Position numbers and translations under genes: made by a program
Shown here: piece after piece, positions 1 to 8,168 of the stretch
Numbering within the stretch: position 1 is the first letter of the stretch
How the letters are laid out: each line of letters opens with the position of its first letter
The notes under the pieces: model-generated
The model's input: only the letters and a program-made list of their open reading frames with translations
Database searches by the model: none
Told to the model about the DNA's origin: nothing
Assembly: GCA_044432865.1 (NCBI GenBank)
Contig: JAWXUF010000013.1
Location: 1-28,627 of the forward strand
Length of the DNA: 28,627 nucleotides
Direction of reading: 5' to 3'
DNA from: JAWXUE01 sp044432865
GTDB taxonomy: Bacteria; Bacillota_I; Bacilli_A; Acholeplasmatales; Anaeroplasmataceae

Positions 1-22
1 AGTTAGTAGTTCTTAAAATATA

Positions 23-63
23 AAACAGTAAATTCCATTGTAATATAGCGGAATTTACTGTTT
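23..63 (-). terminator. Intrinsic terminator at the end of the nusG-amidotransferase unit
   Basis: A perfect 14-bp inverted repeat (23-36 with 50-63) encloses a 13-nt loop. Read leftwards it is followed by a T-rich run (TTTTATATTTT), as expected for a rho-independent terminator. It lies 75 bases downstream of the amidotransferase stop. The other strand also ends in T-rich sequence, so it may act in both directions. Bases 64-137 show nothing else. Confidence 0.75.
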
Positions 64-137
64 CATTTTATAATACTAATTTTAATTTTTAAAAAACGGA
101 ATTTAGTTTTTCATTCAAGGCAAAAATAAAACATTAA

Positions 138-755
138 TTACATTGTAATCAAGAAATTAAATATCGTTTTCGAATGAAGGTCAATATTTATTTCTGGGTG
201 AAATTGTACGCAAATAATTTTCCCATTTTTATGCTCAATAATTTCAGGAACGCCACATTCATCATCGTACGAGACAATTAACCCCTCACCCAATTCCCCT
301 ACAACTTGATGGTGATATGAATTAACAACAATGCTTTCTGGAAGTTCTAAAATTGAACTATTAACTTTAAAAATTTTATGAGAAACTTCCATATGATTAT
401 CAATATGTTGAATCAATGTACCACCAAAAAATACATTAACACTTTGAATCCCCCTACAAATACCTAGAATTTTTTTATTATTTAAATAAGCGTGTCTTAT
501 TATTTTGAAATCAAGGGCATCAATAAAATCATCAATTCCATTACAATTGTCATTCTCTTGATTATAAAGTTTAGGATTTAAATCATCGCCACCAGGTAAT
601 AAAAAACAATCACATATATCCAAGATTATTTCCGACTGTTCAGGCATTAAAAGGACAACTTCACAATCATCAAATGAATCTAAGTATCTTTTGTATAACA
701 AATAAACATCTTTTCCATTACTAATTGAACTTCTCACTGGGATTCCTATCCTCAT
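138..755 (-). CDS. Class I glutamine amidotransferase-like hydrolase (peptidase C26, PuuD-like)
   Basis: A protein of 205 residues in the C26/gamma-glutamyl hydrolase branch of class I glutamine amidotransferases. Visible are the family signature PGGDDLNPKLY (about residues 54-64), the nucleophile elbow GICRGIQ with Cys100, and the His-Glu pair in QFHPE (His186, Glu188), so the catalytic triad is complete. Relatives hydrolyse gamma-glutamyl bonds, for example gamma-glutamyl-GABA; the substrate here cannot be read. The start at 755 is chosen because AGGAGG lies 6 nt upstream. A longer frame to 812 would overlap nusG and adds a non-family N-terminus. It follows nusG with a terminator hairpin between, and no separate promoter is seen, so it probably depends on read-through. 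Confidence 0.85.
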   Translation of the reverse strand: MRIGIPVRSSISNGKDVYLLYKRYLDSFDDCEVVLLMPEQSEIILDICDCFLLPGGDDLNPKLYNQENDNCNGIDDFIDALDFKIIRHAYLNNKKILGICRGIQSVNVFFGGTLIQHIDNHMEVSHKIFKVNSSILELPESIVVNSYHHQVVGELGEGLIVSYDDECGVPEIIEHKNGKIICVQFHPEINIDLHSKTIFNFLITM

Positions 756-770
756 ATTTCCTCCTAAAAT

Positions 771-797
771 AAAAAAAGACCGCTTATTCGCGATCTT
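771..797 (-). terminator. Terminator hairpin overlapping the nusG stop codon
   Basis: Arms 790-797 and 776-783 form an 8-bp stem with one G-U pair and a 6-nt loop that contains the nusG stop codon. A run of seven T follows in the minus direction. Expression of the next gene would need read-through, since its Shine-Dalgarno site begins only a few bases beyond the T run. Confidence 0.65.
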
Positions 798-1329
798 GTT
801 TTTGAACATCATTGAAACTTAATTCTGTTGGAGTATTTCTTCCGAATACTTCAAGAAGTACAGTAACAGTTTGTTTCTCTTCACTGATCGCTGATACTTC
901 CGCAATTTTATCTTTGAACATACCTGTAATGATTTTTACAGTATCTCCAACAACAACTCCAAATTCAGGCGTTTCTAATTGTCCTATTTGTCTTAAAATT
1001 GTATTGATTTCTTCTTCTGGAAGAGGAATTGGTTTCGCTCCTTGACCAGACGATCCTAAGAAACCAGTAACTTTAGGTGTATTTCTAACAATATACCATG
1101 ATTTCTCAGTTATAATCATTTCAACAAAAATATAACTTGGGAACATTTTTCTTAATTTAACAACAGGAGTTCCATCTTTTTTAAACTCTGTGTATTCTTC
1201 TTCTGGAATTAACACATTAAAAATAGTGTCTTGTTGACCAAGAGTGTTTACTCTAGCCTCTAAATCTGTTTTTACAGAATTTTCATATCCAGAATAAGTT
1301 TGAACTATATACCATCTTCTATCATCCAT
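784..1329 (-). CDS. nusG: Transcription elongation/antitermination factor NusG
   Basis: NusG binds RNA polymerase across the cleft, supports processive elongation and couples to other factors. The 181-residue protein has the NGN domain (starts near RRWYIVQTYSGYEN; MFPSYIFVEM core) and a C-terminal KOW domain (VVGDTVKIITGMFKDK to VFGRNTPTEL). Length matches the family. I start at the ATG at 1329, which has AGGTG 6 nt upstream. A GTG at 1338, three codons earlier and directly abutting the secE stop, is the alternative. It is the third gene of rpmG-secE-nusG, the standard bacterial order. Confidence 0.97.
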   Translation of the reverse strand: MDDRRWYIVQTYSGYENSVKTDLEARVNTLGQQDTIFNVLIPEEEYTEFKKDGTPVVKLRKMFPSYIFVEMIITEKSWYIVRNTPKVTGFLGSSGQGAKPIPLPEEEINTILRQIGQLETPEFGVVVGDTVKIITGMFKDKIAEVSAISEEKQTVTVLLEVFGRNTPTELSFNDVQKQDRE

Positions 1330-1338
1330 ATTATTCAC

Positions 1339-1824
1339 CTACACCGCTCCTAACACAGCAGAAATTACTGCGTCATATAATAAAAATACACTTGCCATAA
1401 AAATTAAGAAAATAAATACTCTAGCTACATTACCACCGAACACACCTTTTGAAGGTAAAGATAAATGTTTAATTTCTTTTTTAGTTGGCTTAAATATTGG
1501 AATAATGAATAAAAGAAATCCGATTAAACCAAATGCAACGAAAACCCATCCTACAACAGTAGAATATTCTCCAAGAACAGGTGTATTATCTTTAAATACT
1601 AATACATCAGATAAAACTAATGCACCAATACCCATAGCAACACAACTGATAAATCCTAATAAATAAGTTTCCCATTTATGTTCTTCTTTTAGAACTTTGA
1701 TAAACCAATTTTCAGGCTCATCTTTCTTTTTCTTGTTATTTTTTTTAGGTTCAACAGCTTTTGTTGTAGTTACTTCTTCATTCACTACTTCTTCATTTGT
1801 TACTTCTTCGTTTAATAATTCCAT
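1339..1824 (-). CDS. secE: Preprotein translocase subunit SecE, long three-TM form
   Basis: SecE clamps SecY in the membrane translocon. At 161 residues it is much longer than the about 60-residue single-span SecE of Bacillus. It has an acidic N-terminus with repeated NEEV-type units (residues 4-18), a Lys-rich cytosolic stretch (27-36), and three predicted membrane segments (about 53-77, 88-109 and 132-157). The last carries the canonical C-terminal SecE position. Identification rests partly on position: directly between rpmG and nusG. The Shine-Dalgarno site overlaps the rpmG stop (AGGAGG, 5-6 nt upstream). Confidence 0.88.
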   Translation of the reverse strand: MELLNEEVTNEEVVNEEVTTTKAVEPKKNNKKKKDEPENWFIKVLKEEHKWETYLLGFISCVAMGIGALVLSDVLVFKDNTPVLGEYSTVVGWVFVAFGLIGFLLFIIPIFKPTKKEIKHLSLPSKGVFGGNVARVFIFLIFMASVFLLYDAVISAVLGAV

Positions 1825-1833
1825 ATTTGCCTC

Positions 1834-1983
1834 CTATTTAGTCTCTTTATGTAATGTGTGTTTATTACAATTAGGACAATGTTTTTTAAGTTCTAATCTA
1901 ACAAAATTATTTGTTTTATTTTTTGTAGTAGTATAATTTCTACCATAACACTCTTCACATACTAATATTATTTTTTCTCTCAT
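1834..1983 (-). CDS. rpmG: 50S ribosomal protein L33 (zinc-ribbon type)
   Basis: A 49-residue protein read directly from the minus strand: it starts MREKIILVCEEC and ends HTLHKETK. Two CxxC pairs (CEEC and CPNC) form the zinc ribbon of the C+ type of L33, and TKNKTNN is the typical L33 motif. AGGTGG lies upstream of the ATG. It is the first gene of rpmG-secE-nusG and has its own promoter. Confidence 0.95.
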   Translation of the reverse strand: MREKIILVCEECYGRNYTTTKNKTNNFVRLELKKHCPNCNKHTLHKETK

Positions 1984-2009
1984 ATTAAAAAAACCACCTT
2001 TTTTATAAA

Positions 2010-2051
2010 GTGTTTACAAGTTATTGTAACACTAATTAATTATCTAGTCAA
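2010..2051 (-). promoter_or_regulatory. Promoter of rpmG-secE-nusG with an inverted repeat over the -10
   Basis: TTGACT (2046-2051) and TACAAT (2023-2028) are separated by exactly 17 bp. The -35 begins at the base next to the sigma-factor stop codon. An imperfect inverted repeat, GTGTTACAA / TTGTAAACAC (2024-2032 and 2010-2019, 4-bp centre), covers the -10 and start-point region and could be an operator. Confidence 0.75.
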
Positions 2052-2624
2052 TTATTTAATTCCTTCAGAATTTAAAAGAATTGCGAATTTTGTTCTAATA
2101 GCATGATATGTATTATAAATACGTCTAATATTAGTATCATACTTCACTACAAAATCTTCTTTTGTCATTCCACCAATCATTATTTCCGTCAAAACTAATC
2201 TCTCAAATGCAGATAACCTTTTAAACAATCTATCTACATGTTGTGTAACACTAGCTTTAGAAAGAACATCATAACAATCGAATGGCTGTTCTCTTAAAAC
2301 TCTTTGCTTTTCATAAACCAAATAATCTACTACACTTTTCTCTTTATAATGTATACTTAGTAATTTATTAATTCTCCTAGAAAATATAACAGTAACATAA
2401 GTGTAGAACAATACATTTCTATTTGCATCAAATGTATCAATACATCCAATGAGTAATAAAAAACATTCCTGAAATAAATCATCTTGCGTATATAAAGGTG
2501 TATTAATACTCTTAATTCGTTTCCAAATAACACCTTTATATTTATTTAGCAAGTAATCGTAAGCCTCTTGTGAGTGTCTACGAATTAAATAAAGTAATTC
2601 AAAATCATTATATAAATAATTCAA
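2052..2624 (-). CDS. Sigma-70 family factor, SigH-like by position
   Basis: A 190-residue protein with sigma region 2 features: RRHSQEAYDYLLNKYKGVIW (about 15-34) and the region 2.2 signature DDLFQECF (about 48-55). A C-terminal region-4-like helical segment follows (LFKRLSAFERLVLTEIMIGG onward). It sits between rlmB and rpmG, where Bacillus carries sigH (with yacP, absent here), so it is most likely a divergent SigH/ComX-type alternative sigma. The start is a TTG at 2624, 6 nt after the rlmB stop. An in-frame TGA two codons upstream excludes an earlier start, and no clear Shine-Dalgarno site is seen, suggesting coupling. Regulon unknown. Confidence 0.75.
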   Translation of the reverse strand: MNYLYNDFELLYLIRRHSQEAYDYLLNKYKGVIWKRIKSINTPLYTQDDLFQECFLLLIGCIDTFDANRNVLFYTYVTVIFSRRINKLLSIHYKEKSVVDYLVYEKQRVLREQPFDCYDVLSKASVTQHVDRLFKRLSAFERLVLTEIMIGGMTKEDFVVKYDTNIRRIYNTYHAIRTKFAILLNSEGIK

Positions 2625-2630
2625 TATTCA

Positions 2631-3341
2631 TTATTTGTGCTTATTATTCACTAAGGCAGATAAACATATCGCCGCACTAGCACTAGCGTTAAGTGAATTT
2701 ACATGTCCATACATTGGGATTTTTGTAAGGAAATCACATTTTTTTTGTGTCAATTGACTAATACCATAACCTTCAGATCCAATAACGATAGCTAAAGAAG
2801 TATCAAATTTAACATCATAAATACTTGTTGTCGCTGAAGCATCAGTCCCAACAATCCAAAAACCATTCTTTTTTAAGTAATCAATTGTTTGATTGATATT
2901 AGTTTCTTGGCATATCTTAACATATTCAATCGCACCTGTTGATATTTTAACAACAGTATCCGTAACCGCAACACTTCTATTTTTAGGAATAACAATTCCA
3001 TCAATACCAAACGCATCACAGCTACGAATTATTGCACCTAAATTATTTGGATCATTTAGTTTATCTAAAATTACAATCAATTGTTTCTTGCTTGTATCAA
3101 TAATATCATCAATACTGTTTGTATCGTAATCAGTAACATTAGCACCATATCCTTGATGTAATCCTTTAAACATTTTGTCCATTTCATTACCTTTTAAGAC
3201 ATGTAGTTTAATTCCAGCTTTTTTAACTCTTTCAACAAACTTGAAATCTTTTTGATGAACATCTTCTCTTAAAAATATTTCATAAAATCTATGTTTTGCA
3301 TCTAAGGCAGCATAGATTACATTTTTACCAAATATATTCAT
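2631..3341 (-). CDS. rlmB: 23S rRNA 2'-O-methyltransferase RlmB/TrmH family (SpoU)
   Basis: SAM-dependent ribose methyltransferase of the SPOUT class. The 236-residue protein has an N-terminal L30e-like substrate-binding domain (about 1-75) and the three SpoU motifs: LNDPNNLGAIIRSCDAFG (motif 1), AIVIGSEGYGIS (motif 2) and IPMYGHVNSLNASASAAI (motif 3, SAM-binding knot). Family members modify Gm2251 of 23S rRNA; the exact target here is inferred from position (cysS-mrnC-rlmB order). Its ATG shares one base with the stop of the ATPase gene (TAATG). Confidence 0.92.
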   Translation of the reverse strand: MNIFGKNVIYAALDAKHRFYEIFLREDVHQKDFKFVERVKKAGIKLHVLKGNEMDKMFKGLHQGYGANVTDYDTNSIDDIIDTSKKQLIVILDKLNDPNNLGAIIRSCDAFGIDGIVIPKNRSVAVTDTVVKISTGAIEYVKICQETNINQTIDYLKKNGFWIVGTDASATTSIYDVKFDTSLAIVIGSEGYGISQLTQKKCDFLTKIPMYGHVNSLNASASAAICLSALVNNKHK

Positions 3342-6289
3342 TAAATTTTACCAATTAATTTCAATACTTTGTTCGAACCGTTTTTAATCCAAGGGACAAT
3401 ATTTTCTAGTACTATCATTAATGGATATGCAGCTTGGATTAACACAACTAATAATATACCAGATACTAAATCGAATTCAGGGAATTCAGCAATAAATGGA
3501 GTATCAAAGAATCTATCTTGGTAAATAAATGGATTTAATTCGAAGAAATCTGGAATTAATAACATAAGACCAACAGATAGTATTAACATCGAAATAAATA
3601 ATGCTCTTCTAATATTATTAAAAGGTTTTGACACTTTTAATAAAACCATGAAACTTGTAAATGTAGCATTAATAACAACAAGTGTAGCCATTAAGTTTTT
3701 CTCTAATGTTGCAGAAGTAATATTAGAACCAACTTCTGGAATATAATCTGCATAAATGTTCAACATTGGTGTAATATAGAAAATTATTAATGTAGAAATC
3801 ATAATTGCAATTGCACCTGGTAAAGCATTTTTCAATACGTTTCCTAAGAACTTACCAACAACTTTTCTATTATTAGGTTCCATAGCTAAAATAATAGATG
3901 GGATACCGATAACAAACATTTCAATAATTAATAACTGAGAAGTTTTAATAGGGTATTGACCATTATATTGAATTATAGCAACTAACGATAACAATAAACT
4001 AAATATAGTTTTTGTTAAATATAAAGAAGCAACTTTTTGTACGTTGTTAATAACACGTCTACCTTCAGCAACCGCTTTAGGCATTGAACTAAAATTAGAA
4101 TCTAGTAAAACTAAGTGAGATACATTTCTTGCAGCTTCACTACCACTAGCAATTGCAATTGAACAATCAGATTCTCTAAGTGCTAAAATATCATTAACAC
4201 CATCACCTGTCATCGCAACTGTACCACCTAATGATTTAAGTGTTTTAACTAATAATTTCTTTTGACCTGGACTAACACGTCCGAAAATTGTATATTTACT
4301 CGCTGCTCTAACAACTTCTTTATCAGTTAAACCGTCTAAAGAAATATATTTATCAGCATTAGGAATACCAGCTCTCTCAGATACTTTAGAAACAGTTAAC
4401 GCATTATCCCCAGAAATAACTTTTACATTAACTCCAGACTCTTTAAAGTAACGAATTGTTTCAATAGCGTCATCTCTAATTGTATCTTCAATTAAAATTA
4501 AAGCAGTAGGTGTTAATTCACCATCAATAGATGTTTCATTAATTGTACCTGTTGTATGCGCTAATAAAAGTACACGCATACCTTGAGCAGCACCCTTTTC
4601 AACATCTTTAGCAATCATATGGAATTTATCTTTTAAGACAAACTCAGGAGCACCTAAAACAAATGTTCCATTATCAACAAATTGAACAGCATTCCATTTT
4701 CTAGCACTACTAAAAGGAATCGTATTAACATGTTTAACTCTTTTTCCACGACCAAATTTTTCTTCTAATGCAACTGACGTTAAATTCCCTTCATTTAAAG
4801 CATTTAACATTGCACTTACAGCATTTGAAACAGAAAGCCCAGAACCATTATCATATTCAATAACACTTTGTACTTTCATTGTACCATCAGTAATTGTACC
4901 AGTTTTATCTAGACATAAAACGTCAACTCTAGCTAACATTTCAATACAGTATAATTCTTGTACTAACGTATTGTTTTGAGATAATTTTAATACCCCAACG
5001 TATAAAGCAACTGATGTTAATAAGAATAAACCTGAAGGAATCATACCAATCATCGCTCCAGCAGTATTTCTTACGGCTTCAGTATAATCATTACTAGAAA
5101 GTAGTGTAGACCAATCTATTTCAGATATTTTTGTCCAATCTATTGCACCAGTAGAATCAACTAAAACATTAGTAGCAACTTGAGATAAGAATAACATTGC
5201 TCCGATAGGAATGATAATAATAGCCATAACTCTAATTATTAAGTTTAATGAAGCTAATAAATCAGATTTTGGTTTTGAATATTGTTTTGCAGCTTTTGTT
5301 AATTTTTCGATATAGTTTTCTTTACCTACTTTATCAACTCTAGCTTTACATGCACCAGAAACAACAAATGAACCACTGTATAAGATATCTCCAACATTTT
5401 TTACGATTGCATCAGATTCACCAGTTAATAAAGATTCATTAACCTCGATCATACCTTCAACTACAATACTATCAGAACAAATTTGTTTACCACTTTGTAA
5501 AATTAAAATATCATCAAGTACTATTTCATTAACAGGAATATCGTATTCTTTTGAATCACGTAATACGATAGCAACAGGTGCTGAAATAACAGAAAGTTTA
5601 TCTATAACTTTTTTAGATTTAATCTCTTGGAATATACCAATTGAAACATTCACTAAAACTACAGCCATAAACCCACAATCTTTTATTGCTCCAACTGTCA
5701 TTAACCAAACGAAAATTGCAATTGTTATAATATTAAAAAATGTGAAAATATTAGAGAATATAATACCAGGAACTGATTTCCCAGAATTCTTTTCTATTGA
5801 GTTATCTAAACCTTTTTTCACTCTATATTCAACAATTTCACCAGATAAACCTTCATTTATGTCAGTTCTATATCTAATAATTTTTCTAGTTTTTCTTTTT
5901 TCCTTACGAACCTCAATATATGAATGATCAGCACTTTCGATGATTTTTTCATTGATTTCGTTTTCTCTTTGAAGTTTTTCTAATTTAGATTCTTTTTGTT
6001 TCTTATTTTTATACTGACCAATTAACGCATCATCATCGATAGTTGTTTGTACAACATCTAGATTTTCTTGTTCAATTAATAAATTAGTTAACTTCTTTTT
6101 AGAAATTTTTTTATTTTCTTTTTTTAATCTTTTAATCTCAGCTTTTTCAAGAGCCTTCTTTTGCTTAGGCGTTAAAACAATCTTCTCATCAATTATATCT
6201 TGTTCAAATTGTTCTTTTTCCATTTCAGCTTTCATTTCATTAATTAATTCTTGTTGTAAATCATCTTCATTTTTAACTTTCTTCGCCAT
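3341..6289 (-). CDS. P-type cation-transporting ATPase (CtpE-like)
   Basis: A 982-residue P-type ATPase. TGES actuator motif, phosphorylation motif DKTGTITDG with Asp about 461, and hinge MTGDGVNDILALRES are intact. About ten membrane segments are visible. The M4 motif reads IPSGLFLL and the hinge is followed by SIAIASGSEAARNVSHLVLL, a pattern I associate with the CtpE-type (proposed Ca2+ uptake) group of Bacillota and Actinobacteria; ion specificity is inference. The first 165 or so residues are an unusual Lys/Glu-rich, probably helical cytosolic extension. The gene lies between mrnC and rlmB, where Bacillus has no transporter. Its start overlaps mrnC by 17 nt; AGGAG lies 8 nt upstream. Confidence 0.88.
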   Translation of the reverse strand: MAKKVKNEDDLQQELINEMKAEMEKEQFEQDIIDEKIVLTPKQKKALEKAEIKRLKKENKKISKKKLTNLLIEQENLDVVQTTIDDDALIGQYKNKKQKESKLEKLQRENEINEKIIESADHSYIEVRKEKRKTRKIIRYRTDINEGLSGEIVEYRVKKGLDNSIEKNSGKSVPGIIFSNIFTFFNIITIAIFVWLMTVGAIKDCGFMAVVLVNVSIGIFQEIKSKKVIDKLSVISAPVAIVLRDSKEYDIPVNEIVLDDILILQSGKQICSDSIVVEGMIEVNESLLTGESDAIVKNVGDILYSGSFVVSGACKARVDKVGKENYIEKLTKAAKQYSKPKSDLLASLNLIIRVMAIIIIPIGAMLFLSQVATNVLVDSTGAIDWTKISEIDWSTLLSSNDYTEAVRNTAGAMIGMIPSGLFLLTSVALYVGVLKLSQNNTLVQELYCIEMLARVDVLCLDKTGTITDGTMKVQSVIEYDNGSGLSVSNAVSAMLNALNEGNLTSVALEEKFGRGKRVKHVNTIPFSSARKWNAVQFVDNGTFVLGAPEFVLKDKFHMIAKDVEKGAAQGMRVLLLAHTTGTINETSIDGELTPTALILIEDTIRDDAIETIRYFKESGVNVKVISGDNALTVSKVSERAGIPNADKYISLDGLTDKEVVRAASKYTIFGRVSPGQKKLLVKTLKSLGGTVAMTGDGVNDILALRESDCSIAIASGSEAARNVSHLVLLDSNFSSMPKAVAEGRRVINNVQKVASLYLTKTIFSLLLSLVAIIQYNGQYPIKTSQLLIIEMFVIGIPSIILAMEPNNRKVVGKFLGNVLKNALPGAIAIMISTLIIFYITPMLNIYADYIPEVGSNITSATLEKNLMATLVVINATFTSFMVLLKVSKPFNNIRRALFISMLILSVGLMLLIPDFFELNPFIYQDRFFDTPFIAEFPEFDLVSGILLVVLIQAAYPLMIVLENIVPWIKNGSNKVLKLIGKI

Positions 6290-6671
6290 TTTTACTACTC
6301 CTTATATATTCAATCGATTTTTTTATAATTTCAATCGCTCGTTCTTTTTCATTAGATAAATATAGAAATCCGATTACAGCTTCAAAACCAGTAGATTTTT
6401 GATAAGCTGCTCTTTCGATTTTTCTTCTATTAGCTGTATGATTAGAATTTCTTCCCCTTTTGTATACTGCTATTTCAGATTCAGTTAGAATGTTTTCTTC
6501 TAACAAATAATCAAGTATACTAGCTTGTGCAACAGCACTCGTAAAAGTAATTGCTGTTTTATGTAAAATATCAACTTTTGTAATTCCTAAAGAAATTAGA
6601 AAAGTTCTTATTTCTAACTCGTAAATACAATCCCCAAGATAAGCTAATGATTCTCCACTGTTTTGAATCAT
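6273..6671 (-). CDS. mrnC: Mini-ribonuclease III
   Basis: Mini-III is an RNase III domain lacking the dsRNA-binding domain; in Bacillus it matures 23S rRNA ends. At 132 residues the length is right. Catalytic-region residues are visible in LAYLGDCIYELEIR (Asp and Glu near residues 14-18) and in the second motif ATGFEAVIGFLYL-like stretch (KSTGFEAVIGFLYL, Glu near 98). The ATG overlaps the cysS stop (ATGA, 4 bp). It has AGAGG 7 nt upstream. Confidence 0.93.
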   Translation of the reverse strand: MIQNSGESLAYLGDCIYELEIRTFLISLGITKVDILHKTAITFTSAVAQASILDYLLEENILTESEIAVYKRGRNSNHTANRRKIERAAYQKSTGFEAVIGFLYLSNEKERAIEIIKKSIEYIRSSKNGEES

Positions 6672-7996
6672 AATATACCTCTTTCAACTAACGCATTTCG
6701 ATGTACATCTGCATTAGTGAAATCTTTTTTTATCCTTGCATCTTCCCACGCTTTATACGTAGCAATATCAGACTCATTCATTTTAGTATAAGGTAATGAT
6801 ATCCCTAATACATCAAAAATATTTTCAACAGTTAATACTAATGAATTTATATTAGAAAACTCCTTGCTTCTTGTTTGAACATTCAAATCTTTAAATATTT
6901 TTTGAATTAACGTATAAACATTTGGTGTGTTGAAATCATTATTCATCTGAATTTCAAATTCTTCAATGTATTCATTAATGATACTACCACCATTGATGTT
7001 ATTAACATCTAATAATATTTTAGCTTGCTTATAACTTCTTAAAATTTTTTCATAATCTTTTTTATAACTATCAAAAAGTTCATCAGAAAAATTTATTTGA
7101 CCACGATAATTATGCATCAAAACAAGTAATTTATAAGCCATGAATGAATTATCATTTCTTAAATCATCCACTAAGATCATATTCCCAACAGACTTACTCA
7201 TTTTTTCACCATTTATATCTAATCTTCCAACATGCATAAAATATTTCGATAATTCTTTATTATGTATTGCATCATATTGAGCAATCTCATTTTCATGATG
7301 AGGAAATTTCAAATCAAATCCACCACCATGAACATCAATACTACCCTTAAAAATCGAATCAATCATACATACACATTCAGTATGCCATCCAGGTCTACCA
7401 TTTGAAAAACTCGTTTCCCATTTAAGTCCTTTTTCAGTTTCTTTCCATAAAGTGAAGTCAAGTGGTCTTTCTTTCTTAGAACTATTTTCAATACGTACCC
7501 CATTATTTAGTTCTTCAATTTTTTGATTACTAAGAACACCATAATTTTTATTCTTTTCAACTCTAAAATAAACATCACCATCAACTACGTACGCTAAATC
7601 TTTCTTTATTAGTTCTTCAATAAATGAAACCATGTTAGGTATATAATCAGTAGCATATGGTACGTGATCAAACGGAAGACAATTTAATTCTTCAACATTT
7701 TTCAAAAAGTTACTTGCATGCTTATTTGCAAATGTTTTTTCATCTTCATTAAGTTCTAATGCTTTATTAATAATCTTATCATCAACATCTGTAATATTTG
7801 TTGCATATTCTACTTCAAACCCTTTGTAATTTAAGTACCTTTTGAACATATCAAAAAAAACAACAGGTCTTGCATTACCTATGTGAATAGAATTATAAAC
7901 TGTAGGACCACAAACATACAATTTAACTTTGTTTTTATCATTTGGGACAAAATTTTCAATTGTGTTTGTTAATGAGTTATAAATTTTCAACCCCAA
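6668..7996 (-). CDS. cysS: Cysteinyl-tRNA synthetase
   Basis: Charges tRNA-Cys. The class I HIGH motif appears as HIGNAR after the zinc Cys in VCGPTVYNS. ECVCMID and HHENEIAQ supply the other zinc ligands, and KMSKSVGN is the KMSKS loop. The C-terminus stops right after RGIL, about 10-20 residues short of many homologues, because the gene ends in the mrnC overlap. The start is ambiguous: the first codon of the open frame (GTG 8005) lies inside the ribosome-binding site AGAGGTG, so I choose TTG 7996, 6 nt after it; TTG 7990 is also possible. It ends in TGA, evidence for UGA as stop. First gene of the long minus operon. Confidence 0.96.
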   Translation of the reverse strand: MGLKIYNSLTNTIENFVPNDKNKVKLYVCGPTVYNSIHIGNARPVVFFDMFKRYLNYKGFEVEYATNITDVDDKIINKALELNEDEKTFANKHASNFLKNVEELNCLPFDHVPYATDYIPNMVSFIEELIKKDLAYVVDGDVYFRVEKNKNYGVLSNQKIEELNNGVRIENSSKKERPLDFTLWKETEKGLKWETSFSNGRPGWHTECVCMIDSIFKGSIDVHGGGFDLKFPHHENEIAQYDAIHNKELSKYFMHVGRLDINGEKMSKSVGNMILVDDLRNDNSFMAYKLLVLMHNYRGQINFSDELFDSYKKDYEKILRSYKQAKILLDVNNINGGSIINEYIEEFEIQMNNDFNTPNVYTLIQKIFKDLNVQTRSKEFSNINSLVLTVENIFDVLGISLPYTKMNESDIATYKAWEDARIKKDFTNADVHRNALVERGIL

Positions 7997-8014
7997 AATA
8001 ATCACCTCTATAAT

Positions 8015-8043
8015 ATTATATCTTTTTTACCAGTAAAACACAA
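8015..8043 (-). promoter_or_regulatory. Promoter of the cysS operon
   Basis: TTGTGT (8038-8043), 17-bp spacer, TATAAT (8015-8020). The predicted start point would leave a leader of only about 10 nt before the Shine-Dalgarno site, so no T-box fits here despite the gene being an aminoacyl-tRNA synthetase. Confidence 0.7.
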
Positions 8044-8123
8044 GAAATTAATTTAAAATTATGGCTTACATAAACGTCTTTCCACATTATTTAATTATAT
8101 TATAATTTTGGAAAAAAATACTC

Positions 8124-8162
8124 AAAAAAAGAATAAACTAACACTTAATTAGTTTATTCTTT
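8124..8162 (-). terminator. Terminator of the GLUG-like lipoprotein gene
   Basis: A perfect 14-bp stem (8128-8141 with 8149-8162) with a 7-nt loop, followed on the minus strand by a run of T. It lies just after the lipoprotein stop codon. Confidence 0.85.
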
Positions 8163-8168
8163 CTGAAA

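Noticed and set aside
756..812. Extended N-terminus of the amidotransferase up to 812
   Set aside because: It would overlap nusG and the terminator, and AGGAGG fits the internal ATG at 755, where the family sequence begins.
8006..8043. T-box riboswitch before cysS
   Set aside because: The promoter lies so close that the leader is only about 10 nt, leaving no room for a T-box.
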